A DNA stretch of 64,000 nt from NCBI GenBank assembly GCA_964411985.1, contig CAYPNF010000008.1, positions 124,001-188,000 on the forward strand, written 5' to 3'. The translations under genes and the position numbers were made by a program. Origin of the DNA: CAYPNF01 sp964411985. Its GTDB lineage: Bacteria > Verrucomicrobiota > Verrucomicrobiia > Limisphaerales > J093. Within the stretch, counting starts at the first letter, position 1, and each line of letters opens with the position of its first letter. This document shows, piece by piece, positions 16,248-25,399 of the stretch. The notes below the pieces were generated by a model that worked only from the letters and a program-made list of their open reading frames with translations, made no database searches and was not told the origin of the DNA.

Positions 16248-16880
16248 TCAAGGGAGCAGCAACTCGCGGTGGGCGCGGATAGCGTCAAAAGCAAACTGTA
16301 CCGCGATGGCGGCCAAAAGGAGTCCCATGATGCGTGTAGCCAAGCGGAGGACAATGGGACTTAGCCACTTAGCTCCGTGCGCTGACAACTTGAAGATGAA
16401 ATAGCTGACCAGGGAAACAGCGGCGATACTGGCGAACAGGGCAGCCTGTTTTCCAAAGTGATCGCCGGCCTGATTTCGCAATAGGATGGCGGTGGTGATC
16501 GCGCCCGGCCCGGCTAGCATCGGGACGGCCAGAGGGGTGATGGCGATATCCTCTTTCTCCGCCCCTGCGTCTGTTTCTTCGGAAGTCTCCTGCACGGCAG
16601 ATCGCTTGGCTCGGAGCATGTCCAAGGCCACGAGCAGCAGCACGATGCTGCCTGCCAATTGGAAGGCTGGTATGGTGATTCCAAGCAGCTTAAACACGAG
16701 TTTGCCGGCCCAAGCAAAGATCAGGAGCATGCCCGCCGTGACCGCACAGGCTAGCCTCGCCATCTTCACGCGCTGCGCTGGAGTGTCATAGGGTGTCATG
16801 GCAAGGAAGGCCGGGACGGTGGCTATGGGGTCCACAATGACGAATAGCGAACTGAAGGCAAGGAATGAGAACTCGAGCAT
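16248..16880 (-). CDS. MarC-family integral membrane protein
   Basis: A 210-residue membrane protein with six predicted helices. It matches the MarC family by FVIVDPIATVPAFLAMT at the N-terminus, GIT-x-PAFQLAGSIVLLLVALDML, and AVPMLAGPGAITTAI in the middle. A charged loop, EETDAGAEKED, separates the two halves. Transport function in this family is not settled. It converges on the cysteine desulfurase with a 22-nt gap and is preceded by the unknown gene at 16899-18314. Confidence 0.88.
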   Translation of the reverse strand: MLEFSFLAFSSLFVIVDPIATVPAFLAMTPYDTPAQRVKMARLACAVTAGMLLIFAWAGKLVFKLLGITIPAFQLAGSIVLLLVALDMLRAKRSAVQETSEETDAGAEKEDIAITPLAVPMLAGPGAITTAILLRNQAGDHFGKQAALFASIAAVSLVSYFIFKLSAHGAKWLSPIVLRLATRIMGLLLAAIAVQFAFDAIRAHRELLLP

Positions 16881-16898
16881 AGTATCGCGCCCTTCTTT

Positions 16899-18314
16899 CT
16901 ACGCTCCGGGCGCGTTCCTCTGCAAGGCACAAGGCGCAAGAATGGCGTCGCGCATGCCGTGGATGATCTTTTTGTCCGCCGGGCAGAGGGTGGCAAGAAC
17001 TCCCCCCAACTGGGCTCGCGCCGCATCGCCTTCACCCTGGACGAAGTAATAGGGGCAAAGGCGAACCCGGGAAGGCATGGGCTGGAGCGCTTTCGCGTCG
17101 AAATCAAACCACGCACCGTCCACCAGCGCAGGCTTCTCATACCGCTGAAGGACATAGGGCGAAGTATCGAACGATCGCAGAGCTTGGTCGACGGCCGAGC
17201 TCCAGTCCGCGGCGGGCAGATCGCTGCCAAGGCTGACACTCCTCGCACCCCAACCCAGTTCTGAGAACCCGGAGATTTTCAGAATCAGCTCCCGCTCCTT
17301 TTGTGACAGAAGCTTGAGTTGGTGCCAGCTTGTCAGGTTGAGCTCAGGAATGGCGGCGTGGGGAGGAATCGGGCGTGGATCCAGGATCCAGGTGAAGGGC
17401 ACAACGCTTTGGAGTCGATCCAAAAAGGACTGGCCCAACTCTTGGCGCCAGAATTCGCGAAGGTTGCGGTTCCACAACAGGCCGAAAGCTATTTTCTCCT
17501 CAAACAGTGGCTTGGGGGGTGGAGTGAGGCGGATACGCTTCTCCAGAGCCAAGGAGAAGATCCTGGAGGCGGCAGGGACATTCTTGAGGTCGAAAAGTTC
17601 GAAAAAGCGATAGACCGCATCACCATCGGTGAACGTCTCATGGTTCGGACCGCACACTTCGAAGTGGCTGTTCCCGGGATGGCCGGCGATCCATTCCATC
17701 TCGGGACGGTAGGAGGAAGCCTCTTCGGAAACCACAATCTTCACACGGGGAGCGTCCGCAAAAATGCTGGCAAATCCGTCGAGCATTCCACGCTCACCGC
17801 CAATGATGCCGGGATGAATCGGTTCGCTCCTTCTTGCGGGACGATCCGGGGGGGAGGAAGGAGGGAGGGGGATGTTGGGTTCGAACTCCGCATAAGTGGC
17901 GTTGAGCCAAGCAGTCAGGCCGATACCACCGGGGACACTGTCGAGTTCCGTGATGGAGAAACCATTTTCTGTAAGCAGCAGATCCGGCCGGATCACGCGA
18001 GGTAGCTCATTCTTCAGGGAGGGGTGGCTTTGGAGGGCGAGCAACTCGGCAGGTTTTCCACGATCCAGGTACTCTGCAATCCAGGTTGGCTGCTTGCCCG
18101 AGAGGCTCAGGCGGTGCAGGAGGTTCAGGGACCGGTTGAACTGAAGCAGGATTCGGCCGAGGGCCTGCAGTTCTTGGACGAGGGCAGGGGAGAGGTAGAA
18201 TGGCGTTGGTGAGATTCGCCAGTTCATACCAGCGAAAAGCCCCCTTGGCGGCAGGGCGTTCCGAACGGCGATCGCACGGGACTGGATTGTCTGGGGGTCG
18301 AGCGTGGTCTGCAT
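16899..18314 (-). CDS. Uncharacterised protein, possibly ATP-grasp-like
   Basis: A protein of 471 residues that I do not recognise with certainty. Notable segments are the RPDLLLTENGFSITELDSVP block followed by GGIG, KIVVSEEASSYRPEMEW, and near the C-terminus YVLQRYEKPALVDGAWFDFD and RLCPYYFV. A glutamate-rich 'ELDSVPGGIG' turn followed later by 'LQRYEKP' is reminiscent of ATP-grasp ligases, but no full metal/ATP triad can be assigned. There is no signal peptide, so it should be cytoplasmic. The ATG at 18314 leaves 32 nt to proA, with which it may be cotranscribed; the longer frame overlaps proA. Confidence 0.6.
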   Translation of the reverse strand: MQTTLDPQTIQSRAIAVRNALPPRGLFAGMNWRISPTPFYLSPALVQELQALGRILLQFNRSLNLLHRLSLSGKQPTWIAEYLDRGKPAELLALQSHPSLKNELPRVIRPDLLLTENGFSITELDSVPGGIGLTAWLNATYAEFEPNIPLPPSSPPDRPARRSEPIHPGIIGGERGMLDGFASIFADAPRVKIVVSEEASSYRPEMEWIAGHPGNSHFEVCGPNHETFTDGDAVYRFFELFDLKNVPAASRIFSLALEKRIRLTPPPKPLFEEKIAFGLLWNRNLREFWRQELGQSFLDRLQSVVPFTWILDPRPIPPHAAIPELNLTSWHQLKLLSQKERELILKISGFSELGWGARSVSLGSDLPAADWSSAVDQALRSFDTSPYVLQRYEKPALVDGAWFDFDAKALQPMPSRVRLCPYYFVQGEGDAARAQLGGVLATLCPADKKIIHGMRDAILAPCALQRNAPGA

Positions 18315-18346
18315 GGTAGTGGCGAGGGTTCGCGAAGTTGGGGGCA

Positions 18347-19621
18347 TCAGGCGCGGACTTGCCCTGAACCCAAGCCCAGCCATTTGTAAGAGGTGAGTTC
18401 CTCAAGCCCCATGGGCCCGCGAGCGCCGATCTTGTCGGTACTGATGCCAATCTCGGCTCCCATGCCGAATTCCCCGCCATCGGTAAACCGGGTTGAAGCG
18501 TTCCAGTACACCGCTGCGGAATCAACCTCATGGAGAAAGCGCTGGGCGGCGGCCTCGTCCGCGGTGACGATGCTATCGGAATGGGCGGATCCGTAGCGAT
18601 TGATATGCTCGATTGCCTGGTCCAGATCGCGGACGATTCTGACGTTCATCACGAGGTCGTTGTATTCGGTGGACCAGTCCTGCTCCGAGGCGGCACGGAG
18701 AGTTCTGGCCTTGTCTCGCAACAGGGCCAAAGCTGCTGGATCGGCATGAAGCTCGACCTCCTTCTGGTTGAGGAGCGCGACCATGGAGGGAAGGAAAGTG
18801 GGGGCGATAGTCTCGTTCACCAGCAAGGTCTCCATGGCATTGCAGACGGCGGGACGCTGGGTCTTGGCATTCATGACAATCGACTCCGCCATCGCCAGAT
18901 CGGCGCAACGATCGACGTAGACGTGACAGACACCCTTGTAATGCTTGATGACCGGTACTTTGGAGCAGGCGGTGACGGCTCGGATGAGCCCCTCCCCTCC
19001 GCGCGGCATGCACAGATCGACATACTCCGTCAGCGATAGTAGCTCCTGGATGGCATTGCGGTCCGTGGTCGTGACGAGTTGAATGGCATGGGCAGGGAAA
19101 TCGGTCAACAGGTTCCGGCCGGCTTCCACCATGATTTTGGCAATCAGGGTGTTGGAGTGGATAGCCTCTTTGCCGCCTCGCAGAATGGTTGCGTTGCCCG
19201 ACTTAAAGCAGAGACTGGCGGCGTCGGCGGTAACATTCGGTCGTGATTCATAAATGATCACAATGACCCCGATGGGGACGGTCACCTTGCGGAGGCGGAG
19301 CCCGTTGGGGCGGATGCGTTCCTCCAGGGTGCGACCCACCGGGTCAGGGAGGGCAGCAACTTCGCGAAGACCCTTGGCCATGCTCAGGATGCGCCTGTGG
19401 TCCAGCTTCAATCGATCAAGCATGGCAGCGGAGAGACCGGCCCCCGCGGCTTCCTGGAGGTCGACCTGGTTGGCGGCGATGATGTGAGGAGCCTCGCGCT
19501 CAAGGGCGCTGGCCATGGCGAGGAGAACGCCATTTCGTGTGGTAGCGTTCAGTCTGGCCAAGGCGCGGGACGCTTCTTTTGCTTGGGCCCCAAGGATCTT
19601 CATCTGTTCGGACAGATTCAT
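18347..19621 (-). CDS. proA: Glutamate-5-semialdehyde dehydrogenase
   Basis: A 424-residue enzyme of proline synthesis that reduces gamma-glutamyl phosphate with NADPH to glutamate-5-semialdehyde. Family blocks include VPIGVIVIIYESRPNVT, CFKSGNATILRGGKEA, the PRGGEGLI and KHYKGVCHVYVD segments, and the catalytic cysteine in RPAVCNAMETLLV. MNLSEQMKILGAQAKEA is the usual N-terminus; upstream in-frame codons add 26 unrelated residues. No proB is nearby. The downstream unknown gene begins after 32 nt. Confidence 0.95.
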   Translation of the reverse strand: MNLSEQMKILGAQAKEASRALARLNATTRNGVLLAMASALEREAPHIIAANQVDLQEAAGAGLSAAMLDRLKLDHRRILSMAKGLREVAALPDPVGRTLEERIRPNGLRLRKVTVPIGVIVIIYESRPNVTADAASLCFKSGNATILRGGKEAIHSNTLIAKIMVEAGRNLLTDFPAHAIQLVTTTDRNAIQELLSLTEYVDLCMPRGGEGLIRAVTACSKVPVIKHYKGVCHVYVDRCADLAMAESIVMNAKTQRPAVCNAMETLLVNETIAPTFLPSMVALLNQKEVELHADPAALALLRDKARTLRAASEQDWSTEYNDLVMNVRIVRDLDQAIEHINRYGSAHSDSIVTADEAAAQRFLHEVDSAAVYWNASTRFTDGGEFGMGAEIGISTDKIGARGPMGLEELTSYKWLGLGSGQVRA

Positions 19622-19808
19622 GGCGAGAAGGTAGCCCAGGTTTGAAATCCGCAAAAGGGTAAAACCAGGCCAGGTTGTGCGGCGTTTGTTCAGGGGCAAT
19701 GGCTCTCCCCGATTGCTGGCCTTACATCGATGCGGGAAAACGACTTGTCAAACCGCCTTCGCTCGGGTGACTCTCTGGCGCGTGAAAGCAAAGACTGAAC
19801 AACGACCT

Positions 19809-20780
19809 ATGAAAGAGAATTGTCTTGGTTTGAATCGGCGCCAGGCACTGGCAAGGATCGGTCAACTCGCTGGAGTGGCGGCAGCGGTTTCGGCGGCACC
19901 CGGGCCCGTTGGAATGGCGGCCACCGGAAGTGCGCAGACTCTGAAAGCGGAGTTCAAGTTCAGTCTGAACATGGGGACCTTGCTCGGACACAAATTGGGT
20001 TTGGTGAAGGAGGTGGAAGTGGCCAGCAAGGCCGGGTACGCCGGGATCGAACCCTGGATCAGTGCGATTGACGAGTACGTGAAGCAAGGGGGCGATCTGA
20101 AAGAGATGCGGAAGCGGATTGAGGACGCGGGTTTGACGGTCGAAGGCGGGATCGGTTTTCCGGAGTGGATTGTGGATGACGAAGGGCGGCGGGCGAAGGG
20201 CGTGGAGCGTGCCAAGCGCGAGATGGATTTGCTGGGTCAGATTGGCGGCAAACGTTTGGCGGTGCCTCCGGCCGGGGCGACAGATGTGACGGGACTGGAT
20301 CTAGGCAAGGCGGCGGAACGCTACCGGGTGTTGCTCGAGGCAGGGGATTCCATCGGGGTCGTGCCGCAGTTGGAACTCTGGGGATTCTCCAAGTGCCTGA
20401 ATCGGCTCAGCCAGTGCATGACGGTGGCGCTGGAGGCGGCTCATCCCAAGGCGTGTGTTTTGGCGGACATCTACCATTTGCACAAAGGGGGTTCTGGGTT
20501 CCAGGGGTTGCGTATGCTCAGCAACCACACCATCCAGGTCTTTCACATGAACGACTTTCCCGCGGAACCGCCCCGGGAGAAGATCGACGACAGTTTTCGC
20601 GTGTTCCCAGGCGATGGTGTGGCGCCTTTGAAACAAGTGATGACCGACCTTCGCGGACTGGGCGGCAGCATCGTGTTGTCGTTGGAACTCTTCAACCGCG
20701 AGTATTGGAAGCGCGATGCCTTGGAGGTAGCCAAGGAAGGCTTGGGCAAGATGAAAGCCGCAGCCGCGCTGGCGGGTTAG
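19809..20780 (+). CDS. TAT-exported xylose-isomerase-like TIM-barrel protein
   Basis: A 323-residue protein with a twin-arginine-type leader (LNRRQALARIGQLAGVAAAVSAAP). The mature domain is an AP-endonuclease/xylose-isomerase-like TIM barrel with EVEVASKAGYAGIEPW at the first strand-helix, GIGFPEWIVDDE, LELWGFSKC, a metal-site-like CVLADIYHLHKGG, and FHMNDFPAEP near the end. Such proteins isomerise or epimerise sugars, often of plant-derived compounds. I chose the ATG at 19809 because the leader begins there. Its stop lies 22 nt before the first palindrome of the repeat array. Confidence 0.82.
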   Translation: MKENCLGLNRRQALARIGQLAGVAAAVSAAPGPVGMAATGSAQTLKAEFKFSLNMGTLLGHKLGLVKEVEVASKAGYAGIEPWISAIDEYVKQGGDLKEMRKRIEDAGLTVEGGIGFPEWIVDDEGRRAKGVERAKREMDLLGQIGGKRLAVPPAGATDVTGLDLGKAAERYRVLLEAGDSIGVVPQLELWGFSKCLNRLSQCMTVALEAAHPKACVLADIYHLHKGGSGFQGLRMLSNHTIQVFHMNDFPAEPPREKIDDSFRVFPGDGVAPLKQVMTDLRGLGGSIVLSLELFNREYWKRDALEVAKEGLGKMKAAAALAG

Positions 20781-20802
20781 CCCGCGTTGCTTTGCCTGCT
20801 TT

Positions 20803-20885
20803 GTCGCACACTTGGTCGTCCCACTTTGTCGAAGCGTTTTTTGGTTTCCGAAGGAAACGACAAAGTGTGCGATTACGTGTGCGAC
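20803..20885. repeat. Palindrome copy 1 of the repeat array
   Basis: Outer arms GTCGCACAC (20803-20811) and GTGTGCGAC (20877-20885), inner arms CACTTTGTCG (20822-20831) and CGACAAAGTG (20858-20867), and an apical GTTTCC-GAA-GGAAAC stem. All three stems are perfect. It begins 22 nt after the stop of the upstream gene. Confidence 0.85.
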
Positions 20886-21089
20886 TAAAATTCCCGAGGC
20901 CAAGGCGCTCTTGCGAGCGAGGCGATGGCCCCCAGCGTCAGGGCAAGCGAGAATAGAAGTCCCAACCCACACCACCATTTCCTTTGCACGGGTCAGTTTG
21001 TACGACAACCAGAACGCTCGCTCAAGGACAATGGCTATCCGAGTGGGCTCGGCGGCGAATTTCGGCCGAGCTTCACGATTCCCGACTTT

Positions 21090-21172
21090 GTCGCACACTT
21101 AGTCGTCCCACTTTGTCGAAGGGTTGTTTGGTTTCCGAAGGAAACGACAAAGTGTGCGATTACGTGTGCGAC
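21090..21172. repeat. Palindrome copy 2 of the repeat array
   Basis: Same 83-nt design as copy 1, with intact outer, inner and apical stems. Here CTTAGTCG on the left can also pair with CGACTAAG just beyond the right arm, extending the structure. Confidence 0.85.
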
Positions 21173-21362
21173 TAAGATTTCCGAGGCCAACGCGCTCTTA
21201 CTGCGAGGCGATGGCCCCCAGCGTCAGGGCAAGCGAGAATAGAAGTCCCAACCCACACCACCATTTCCTTTGCACGGGTCAGTTTGTACGACAACCAGAA
21301 CGCTCGCTCAAGGAAAATGGCTATTGGAGTGGGCTCGGCAGAGCTTCACGATTCCCGACTTA

Positions 21363-21444
21363 GTCGCACACTTAGTCGTCCCACTTTGTCGAAGTGTTGT
21401 TTGTTGCCGGAAGAACCGACAAAGTGTGCGATGAAGTGTGCGAC
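21363..21444. repeat. Palindrome copy 3 of the repeat array
   Basis: The outer arms are perfect and the inner CACTTTGTCG/CGACAAAGTG arms are kept, but the apical stem has diverged (TTGCCGGAAGAACC). No linker follows. It ends 25 nt from the 3' end of the GH106-like gene on the reverse strand, so its hairpin could also act as that gene's transcript end. Confidence 0.8.
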
Positions 21445-21468
21445 TAAGGTCTCGAATGGGGTCGTTGC

Positions 21469-24400
21469 CTACCGAGTAAGGCTCACCATTTCCAAGGTGA
21501 ACGGTTCCCAGAGGCCGTAGTCCAGGGTGTGGTAATTCGCGCCGGGGGGCGGGCCGGGGTTGGGTGCTTGGTGCCACATGCCGGGCCAGGCGGATCCGAC
21601 TCCGGGGTTGCCGTGATGCGGCCCCAAGGTGTTCTTCAGGGTGCCTACCACGGAAACCTCCACCGTATTCTCGCCCTTCTTGATCAACGACGAGACATCG
21701 AGCGTCCAGGGCGCGGTGTAGATGTTGCCGGCGGGCTTGCCGTTGACAGTCACCTTGGCCACGCTTCCGTACCATTTACCCAACCGCACCCTCGCGCGGT
21801 CCGTCTTGGCATCAACTTGGAAGGTCTCTTTGTAGACTACCCCCTGGGCGTAGAAGGGAAGACCTTGCTCGCGCCAACTGCCGAGTTGGAGGCCGGAGGC
21901 GGGACAGATTTCGAAGCCGGAGGCGCAAGTCTGAAGCCGGAAACTTCCCAGCAAGTAGGCTGGCTCAAGCTCATGACGGATGGTGAACGGTTTGGCAACC
22001 AACTTGACGTCGTTATCCCCTAAGCGAGCGACGGCAGAAAGCCGATAAACACCAAAAGCCTTGTCCAGCCACCATTGACCCGGTTCTGGTTGAAGAGGGG
22101 CTCCATTGCAGCTGACCGCATAAAGCTCAGGGCTCTCAATGACGATCTGGAGATCGGGAGGTACTGAGCCCTTCACCTTGAAATGGTAAATGGCAGTAAG
22201 GCCGCTATCCGCTGCGAAAGTTTTTCGGATGATTTCATCCCGGAACTGAACGGCACTGTCCCAGGGATTACGAGCCATGCCATTCTGTTGGAAGGCAAAC
22301 TGCGCTGCGGGATAGAAGTAGGAGTTCGTGCGGCTTTGCCCCCCTACCGAAACGTCCAAATAGTCCAGAGTGAGAACGTTGGGAGCCAGGCGTTTGATCT
22401 GGGGGGCTTCCAGCGGACGCAATGTGATCGCGGACTCCTTCGTTTGACTTGGTTTGCGGGTGGACTTCGAGAAGAACAGCAGTTGGCTTCCGCAAGGAGG
22501 CAGAGAGAACTCCATCCTCACTCCAGCTTCGGTCGTCGAGAAGGCACACTTTCGAATCTGACCAGAATGCGGATCCCAGATTTCCACACCTTTTGCTCTA
22601 CTGGCGATGATACCTTGAGATGGGTCGGAATCGCTGGTGTTGACTAGGAACACGAGCTCACCGTCCTTCAGTTGGCGGCGTTGATGGAAGAGAACGCCCA
22701 CGTCTGGATTGGATTGCTGAATTCCAAAACCGTCGGAATGACTCACGGGGCGGAGGTCGGCTACGAGGTTGCCGTTGATGTCCTTGTTCGGTGTCGCTTC
22801 CCGCAAGTCCGCTGAGCCGACGGGAGAGCCATCGAGGTACTTGGGGTGCTCTCCCAGGATCCGACAGCCCGATTCTCGGATGAGTTGCATCGCCCGGCGG
22901 TCCATATTCTGGAGTCCCGGCGGCAGCACCACCGTGCTGTATACCCGTTCTCCCACGCGAAGGCGGCCCTTCGGCGTCTTCTTCAGGGGCTTTCCAGAGT
23001 TGGACGAAGACGCGGTGCTCCCCCAGCGGACGATCATGTCCTCGCACCCGAGGTCGTATTCAATCTGGGCAGATTCCAGTGCTTTGAGGCAGTCGAAGAA
23101 AGAAACACCGATCTTCTTGAGCTGCGTTCCGTTCCCCTGATACATCCAGGCAGTGGTGGTGGGCTCGATGACCAGGATCTGGTTGATCTGTTCCCCCTGC
23201 GAAAGGGCGGCGCAGAGACGGGTCGCGTAGGTGCTGATCTCATGATAGCTTCCCCACCAAGGTTCATGGTAGGAGAAGGATTGGGGGTGATCGCGTTTTC
23301 GGGCGCCTCGCAGGGTGATGTACGAAAGGTGCTCGTCCAGGGTGTTGATGCCCAGGACCATCAACCAGTCCGCGATTCGTTTCATGTCCTGGAAGCGCAG
23401 ATCCCAGCCACCGGCGCCATACAATTCCACCAGCGTCCTCTGTCGCCCCATCTGATTCGCTACGCTGGAGATCTCGCGGCAAAAGCGAATGTTGCCGAAC
23501 TGACTATGGGTGTCTTCGGAGAAGCGATTCATCAGGCAATCGATTCCCGGTCTCTGCTGCCAGGCAGCCATCGCCATGTTATCAGGGACACCAACGCAGT
23601 TGGGCCATTCGTGATCCCAATAGTGCCCGGTGAACTCGAGCTGATTCGCGGCGCAGTAGTCGTAGTAAGGCTTTCCAAACCGCTCAATGAACAGCTCGTT
23701 GAGGAGGCAAAAGTAATTGTGCCGGACCTTTCTCCAGTCGCCTAATTCCTTGGTGAGGCTGGGAAGGTTTGCCAGAAGGCTGTAACCCCAGCGCTTTTCA
23801 AACTGGGCAGGGAGGTCCTCCGTCCAGGGGAGACCGCCGGCGGGAGCGATGTTGGGTTCATCGGTGAACACCCCCGGAATCCGCTTTCCGAACTCGCTCC
23901 CCAGGTTCTTCTTGTAGGCCCCCATCGTGATCTCCAAGAACTTTTCCGTGACCCCTGGATAGAGGAGGTCGACGTAGCAGCGATCTCCATGCCAGGGTGA
24001 GTTCCCGGCTCTGCGGACTTGCGCAGTTAGGTATTTTCCGGCGGACAAAGACTCCCCCGAGCGTACTTGCTTGGTTACATCTTCGACACCGTTCTCGACC
24101 CGGAATAAGGCCAGGTTGCCTTCCTTCCATGCCGGAGCCGAGTTGGATTCCTCGAAGAAAAGGCCGCGTCCACGCGATTCGGGCATGAGTTCTGGCACCC
24201 AGCCGCCCGCGAAGCCCGAGGGATAGGAATTCTCATCGTAAATCCAGACATTCATGTCGAGCTTGGACGCCACGGAAAGGGCGTGCTTCCAAAGTCGGAA
24301 CCAGTCGGCGGACAGGTAGGGGGTCATGAGTCCAGGCCGTGGATGGACGAAGACCTGCCGAACGTTCTGGGAGTGGAGGTCTCGGAGCGTGCTGGCGACC

Positions 24401-24576
24401 TGGTCCAAGGTGAGTTGGTCGTTCCAGACCCAAAGAGGGGCGGTGGCGTACTCGCGCGGAGGGGTGGAGAAGAGGGTCTTGACTTTTGAGGAGTCGATGG
24501 TTTGAGCCTGGGCAGCTGCGAGCAGCAGGAACAGACACCAGGATCGAAGGAGGCCGAAAGATGCGCCTTTTTTCAT
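21469..24576 (-). CDS. Secreted GH106-like glycoside hydrolase (alpha-L-rhamnosidase type)
   Basis: A 1035-residue secreted protein with a signal peptide (LLRSWCLFLLLAAAQAQ). The N-terminal TIM barrel has PLWVWNDQLT, FVHPRPGLMTPYLS and WIYDENSYPSGFAGGWV, and a second block EFTGHYWDHEWPN, all resembling the GH106 alpha-L-rhamnosidase group. The C-terminal jelly-roll region has VRLGKWYGSVAKVTVNGKP and PWTLDVSSLIKKGENTVEV, the common sugar-binding ending of this group. It probably cleaves rhamnose or a similar sugar from plant or algal polymers. The start at 24576 was chosen for the signal peptide. I am confident of the general group, less of the substrate. Confidence 0.78.
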   Translation of the reverse strand: MKKGASFGLLRSWCLFLLLAAAQAQTIDSSKVKTLFSTPPREYATAPLWVWNDQLTLDQVASTLRDLHSQNVRQVFVHPRPGLMTPYLSADWFRLWKHALSVASKLDMNVWIYDENSYPSGFAGGWVPELMPESRGRGLFFEESNSAPAWKEGNLALFRVENGVEDVTKQVRSGESLSAGKYLTAQVRRAGNSPWHGDRCYVDLLYPGVTEKFLEITMGAYKKNLGSEFGKRIPGVFTDEPNIAPAGGLPWTEDLPAQFEKRWGYSLLANLPSLTKELGDWRKVRHNYFCLLNELFIERFGKPYYDYCAANQLEFTGHYWDHEWPNCVGVPDNMAMAAWQQRPGIDCLMNRFSEDTHSQFGNIRFCREISSVANQMGRQRTLVELYGAGGWDLRFQDMKRIADWLMVLGINTLDEHLSYITLRGARKRDHPQSFSYHEPWWGSYHEISTYATRLCAALSQGEQINQILVIEPTTTAWMYQGNGTQLKKIGVSFFDCLKALESAQIEYDLGCEDMIVRWGSTASSSNSGKPLKKTPKGRLRVGERVYSTVVLPPGLQNMDRRAMQLIRESGCRILGEHPKYLDGSPVGSADLREATPNKDINGNLVADLRPVSHSDGFGIQQSNPDVGVLFHQRRQLKDGELVFLVNTSDSDPSQGIIASRAKGVEIWDPHSGQIRKCAFSTTEAGVRMEFSLPPCGSQLLFFSKSTRKPSQTKESAITLRPLEAPQIKRLAPNVLTLDYLDVSVGGQSRTNSYFYPAAQFAFQQNGMARNPWDSAVQFRDEIIRKTFAADSGLTAIYHFKVKGSVPPDLQIVIESPELYAVSCNGAPLQPEPGQWWLDKAFGVYRLSAVARLGDNDVKLVAKPFTIRHELEPAYLLGSFRLQTCASGFEICPASGLQLGSWREQGLPFYAQGVVYKETFQVDAKTDRARVRLGKWYGSVAKVTVNGKPAGNIYTAPWTLDVSSLIKKGENTVEVSVVGTLKNTLGPHHGNPGVGSAWPGMWHQAPNPGPPPGANYHTLDYGLWEPFTLEMVSLTR

Positions 24577-24640
24577 AAGGATGTGCACTGACTGTAGACC
24601 GTTCGCTTTCCCGGTCAAGCGAAGCATCAGTCGAGTCAGC

Positions 24641-25399
24641 CTAAATCTCCTTGGCCCACGCACCGATGGCTTCGCGCATTTGGGAAAACGCGTGCAGCCT
24701 TTGCTTCACGAAGCGAGGAGTGAACCAAGGAAAAGTCCCGACTAAGTCGTTAGTCACGAGGATTTGGCCATCGCAGTCGGGGCCAGAGCCGATACCGATG
24801 GTGGGAATGGGAACGGCGAAGGTTAGTTCCTTCGCTACCGGAGGGGTGACAAGCTCCAGCACAATTCCGAATGCCCCGGCCTCGACAAGCGCCTGGGCGT
24901 CCAGGAACAGCGCCTCTCTTTCGGGTCCCTGCTTTCCTTTGATGTGATATCCGCCTTCCTCCAGAACGTGCTGAGGGAGCATGCCGAGGTGGCCGAGAAA
25001 AGGGATGCCTGCGCCGACGATGGCTCGGACTTGGGATGCGATCGCGCGACCCCCTTCGGCCTTGACCGCCTTCGCGCCTGCGCTGGCCAGGCGTTGAGCA
25101 CTTTCCAGGGCTTGGGAGGGGGTCGTATAGCTTCCAAATGGCAAGTCAGCAGCCAGCAACCCATTCTTCACCCCTCGCGCTGCGGCGGCGGTGTGGTGGA
25201 GCATGTGCTCCATCGTCACGTGGGTAGTGTCGGGATAGCCCAGAACCACCATGCCCAGGGAATCGCCAACCAGGATCAACGGTATGCCGATCTCGTCCAA
25301 TAGCTTGGCGGTGGGATAATCATAGGCGGTCAGGGAGGGAATCTTCCGAAGCCCCTTCCATTTCCGCAGTTCATCGGCGGTGATGATTGACGGACACAT
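24641..25399 (-). CDS. panB: 3-methyl-2-oxobutanoate hydroxymethyltransferase
   Basis: A 252-residue enzyme that makes ketopantoate from 2-oxoisovalerate with methylenetetrahydrofolate, the first step of pantothenate synthesis. The metal-binding aspartates are in LVGDSLGMVVLGY and LLAADLPFGSY, the active lysine in AVKAEGG, and GHLGMLPQ and IPTIGIGSGPDCDGQILV are hallmark blocks. The length is normal. It stands 64 nt upstream of the GH106-like gene on the same strand, with no other pan gene in the window. Confidence 0.95.
   Translation of the reverse strand: MCPSIITADELRKWKGLRKIPSLTAYDYPTAKLLDEIGIPLILVGDSLGMVVLGYPDTTHVTMEHMLHHTAAAARGVKNGLLAADLPFGSYTTPSQALESAQRLASAGAKAVKAEGGRAIASQVRAIVGAGIPFLGHLGMLPQHVLEEGGYHIKGKQGPEREALFLDAQALVEAGAFGIVLELVTPPVAKELTFAVPIPTIGIGSGPDCDGQILVTNDLVGTFPWFTPRFVKQRLHAFSQMREAIGAWAKEI

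Larger units (their letters stand above)
20803..21444. repeat. Tandem array of about 280-nt units, each led by an 83-nt palindrome
   Basis: Two full units (20803-21089, 287 nt; 21090-21362, 273 nt) and a third partial unit (21363-21444, palindrome only) lie head to tail between convergent genes. Each unit starts with a long palindrome bounded by GTCGCACAC and GTGTGCGAC, then a conserved linker of 190-204 nt with CCCCCAGCGTCAGGGCAAGC and CACACCACCATTTCCTTTGC. The linkers are nearly identical apart from short indels. Frames across the array look non-coding. It resembles an expanded REP/MITE-like repeat without a transposase. Confidence 0.85.

Noticed and set aside
20803..21444. CRISPR array
   Set aside because: The repeated part is an 83-nt palindrome with near-identical 190-204-nt linkers; spacers should be short and different, and no cas gene is nearby.
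22846..23745. A 299-codon forward open frame opposite the GH106-like gene
   Set aside because: It shows no family pattern and is opposite a clearly coding region.
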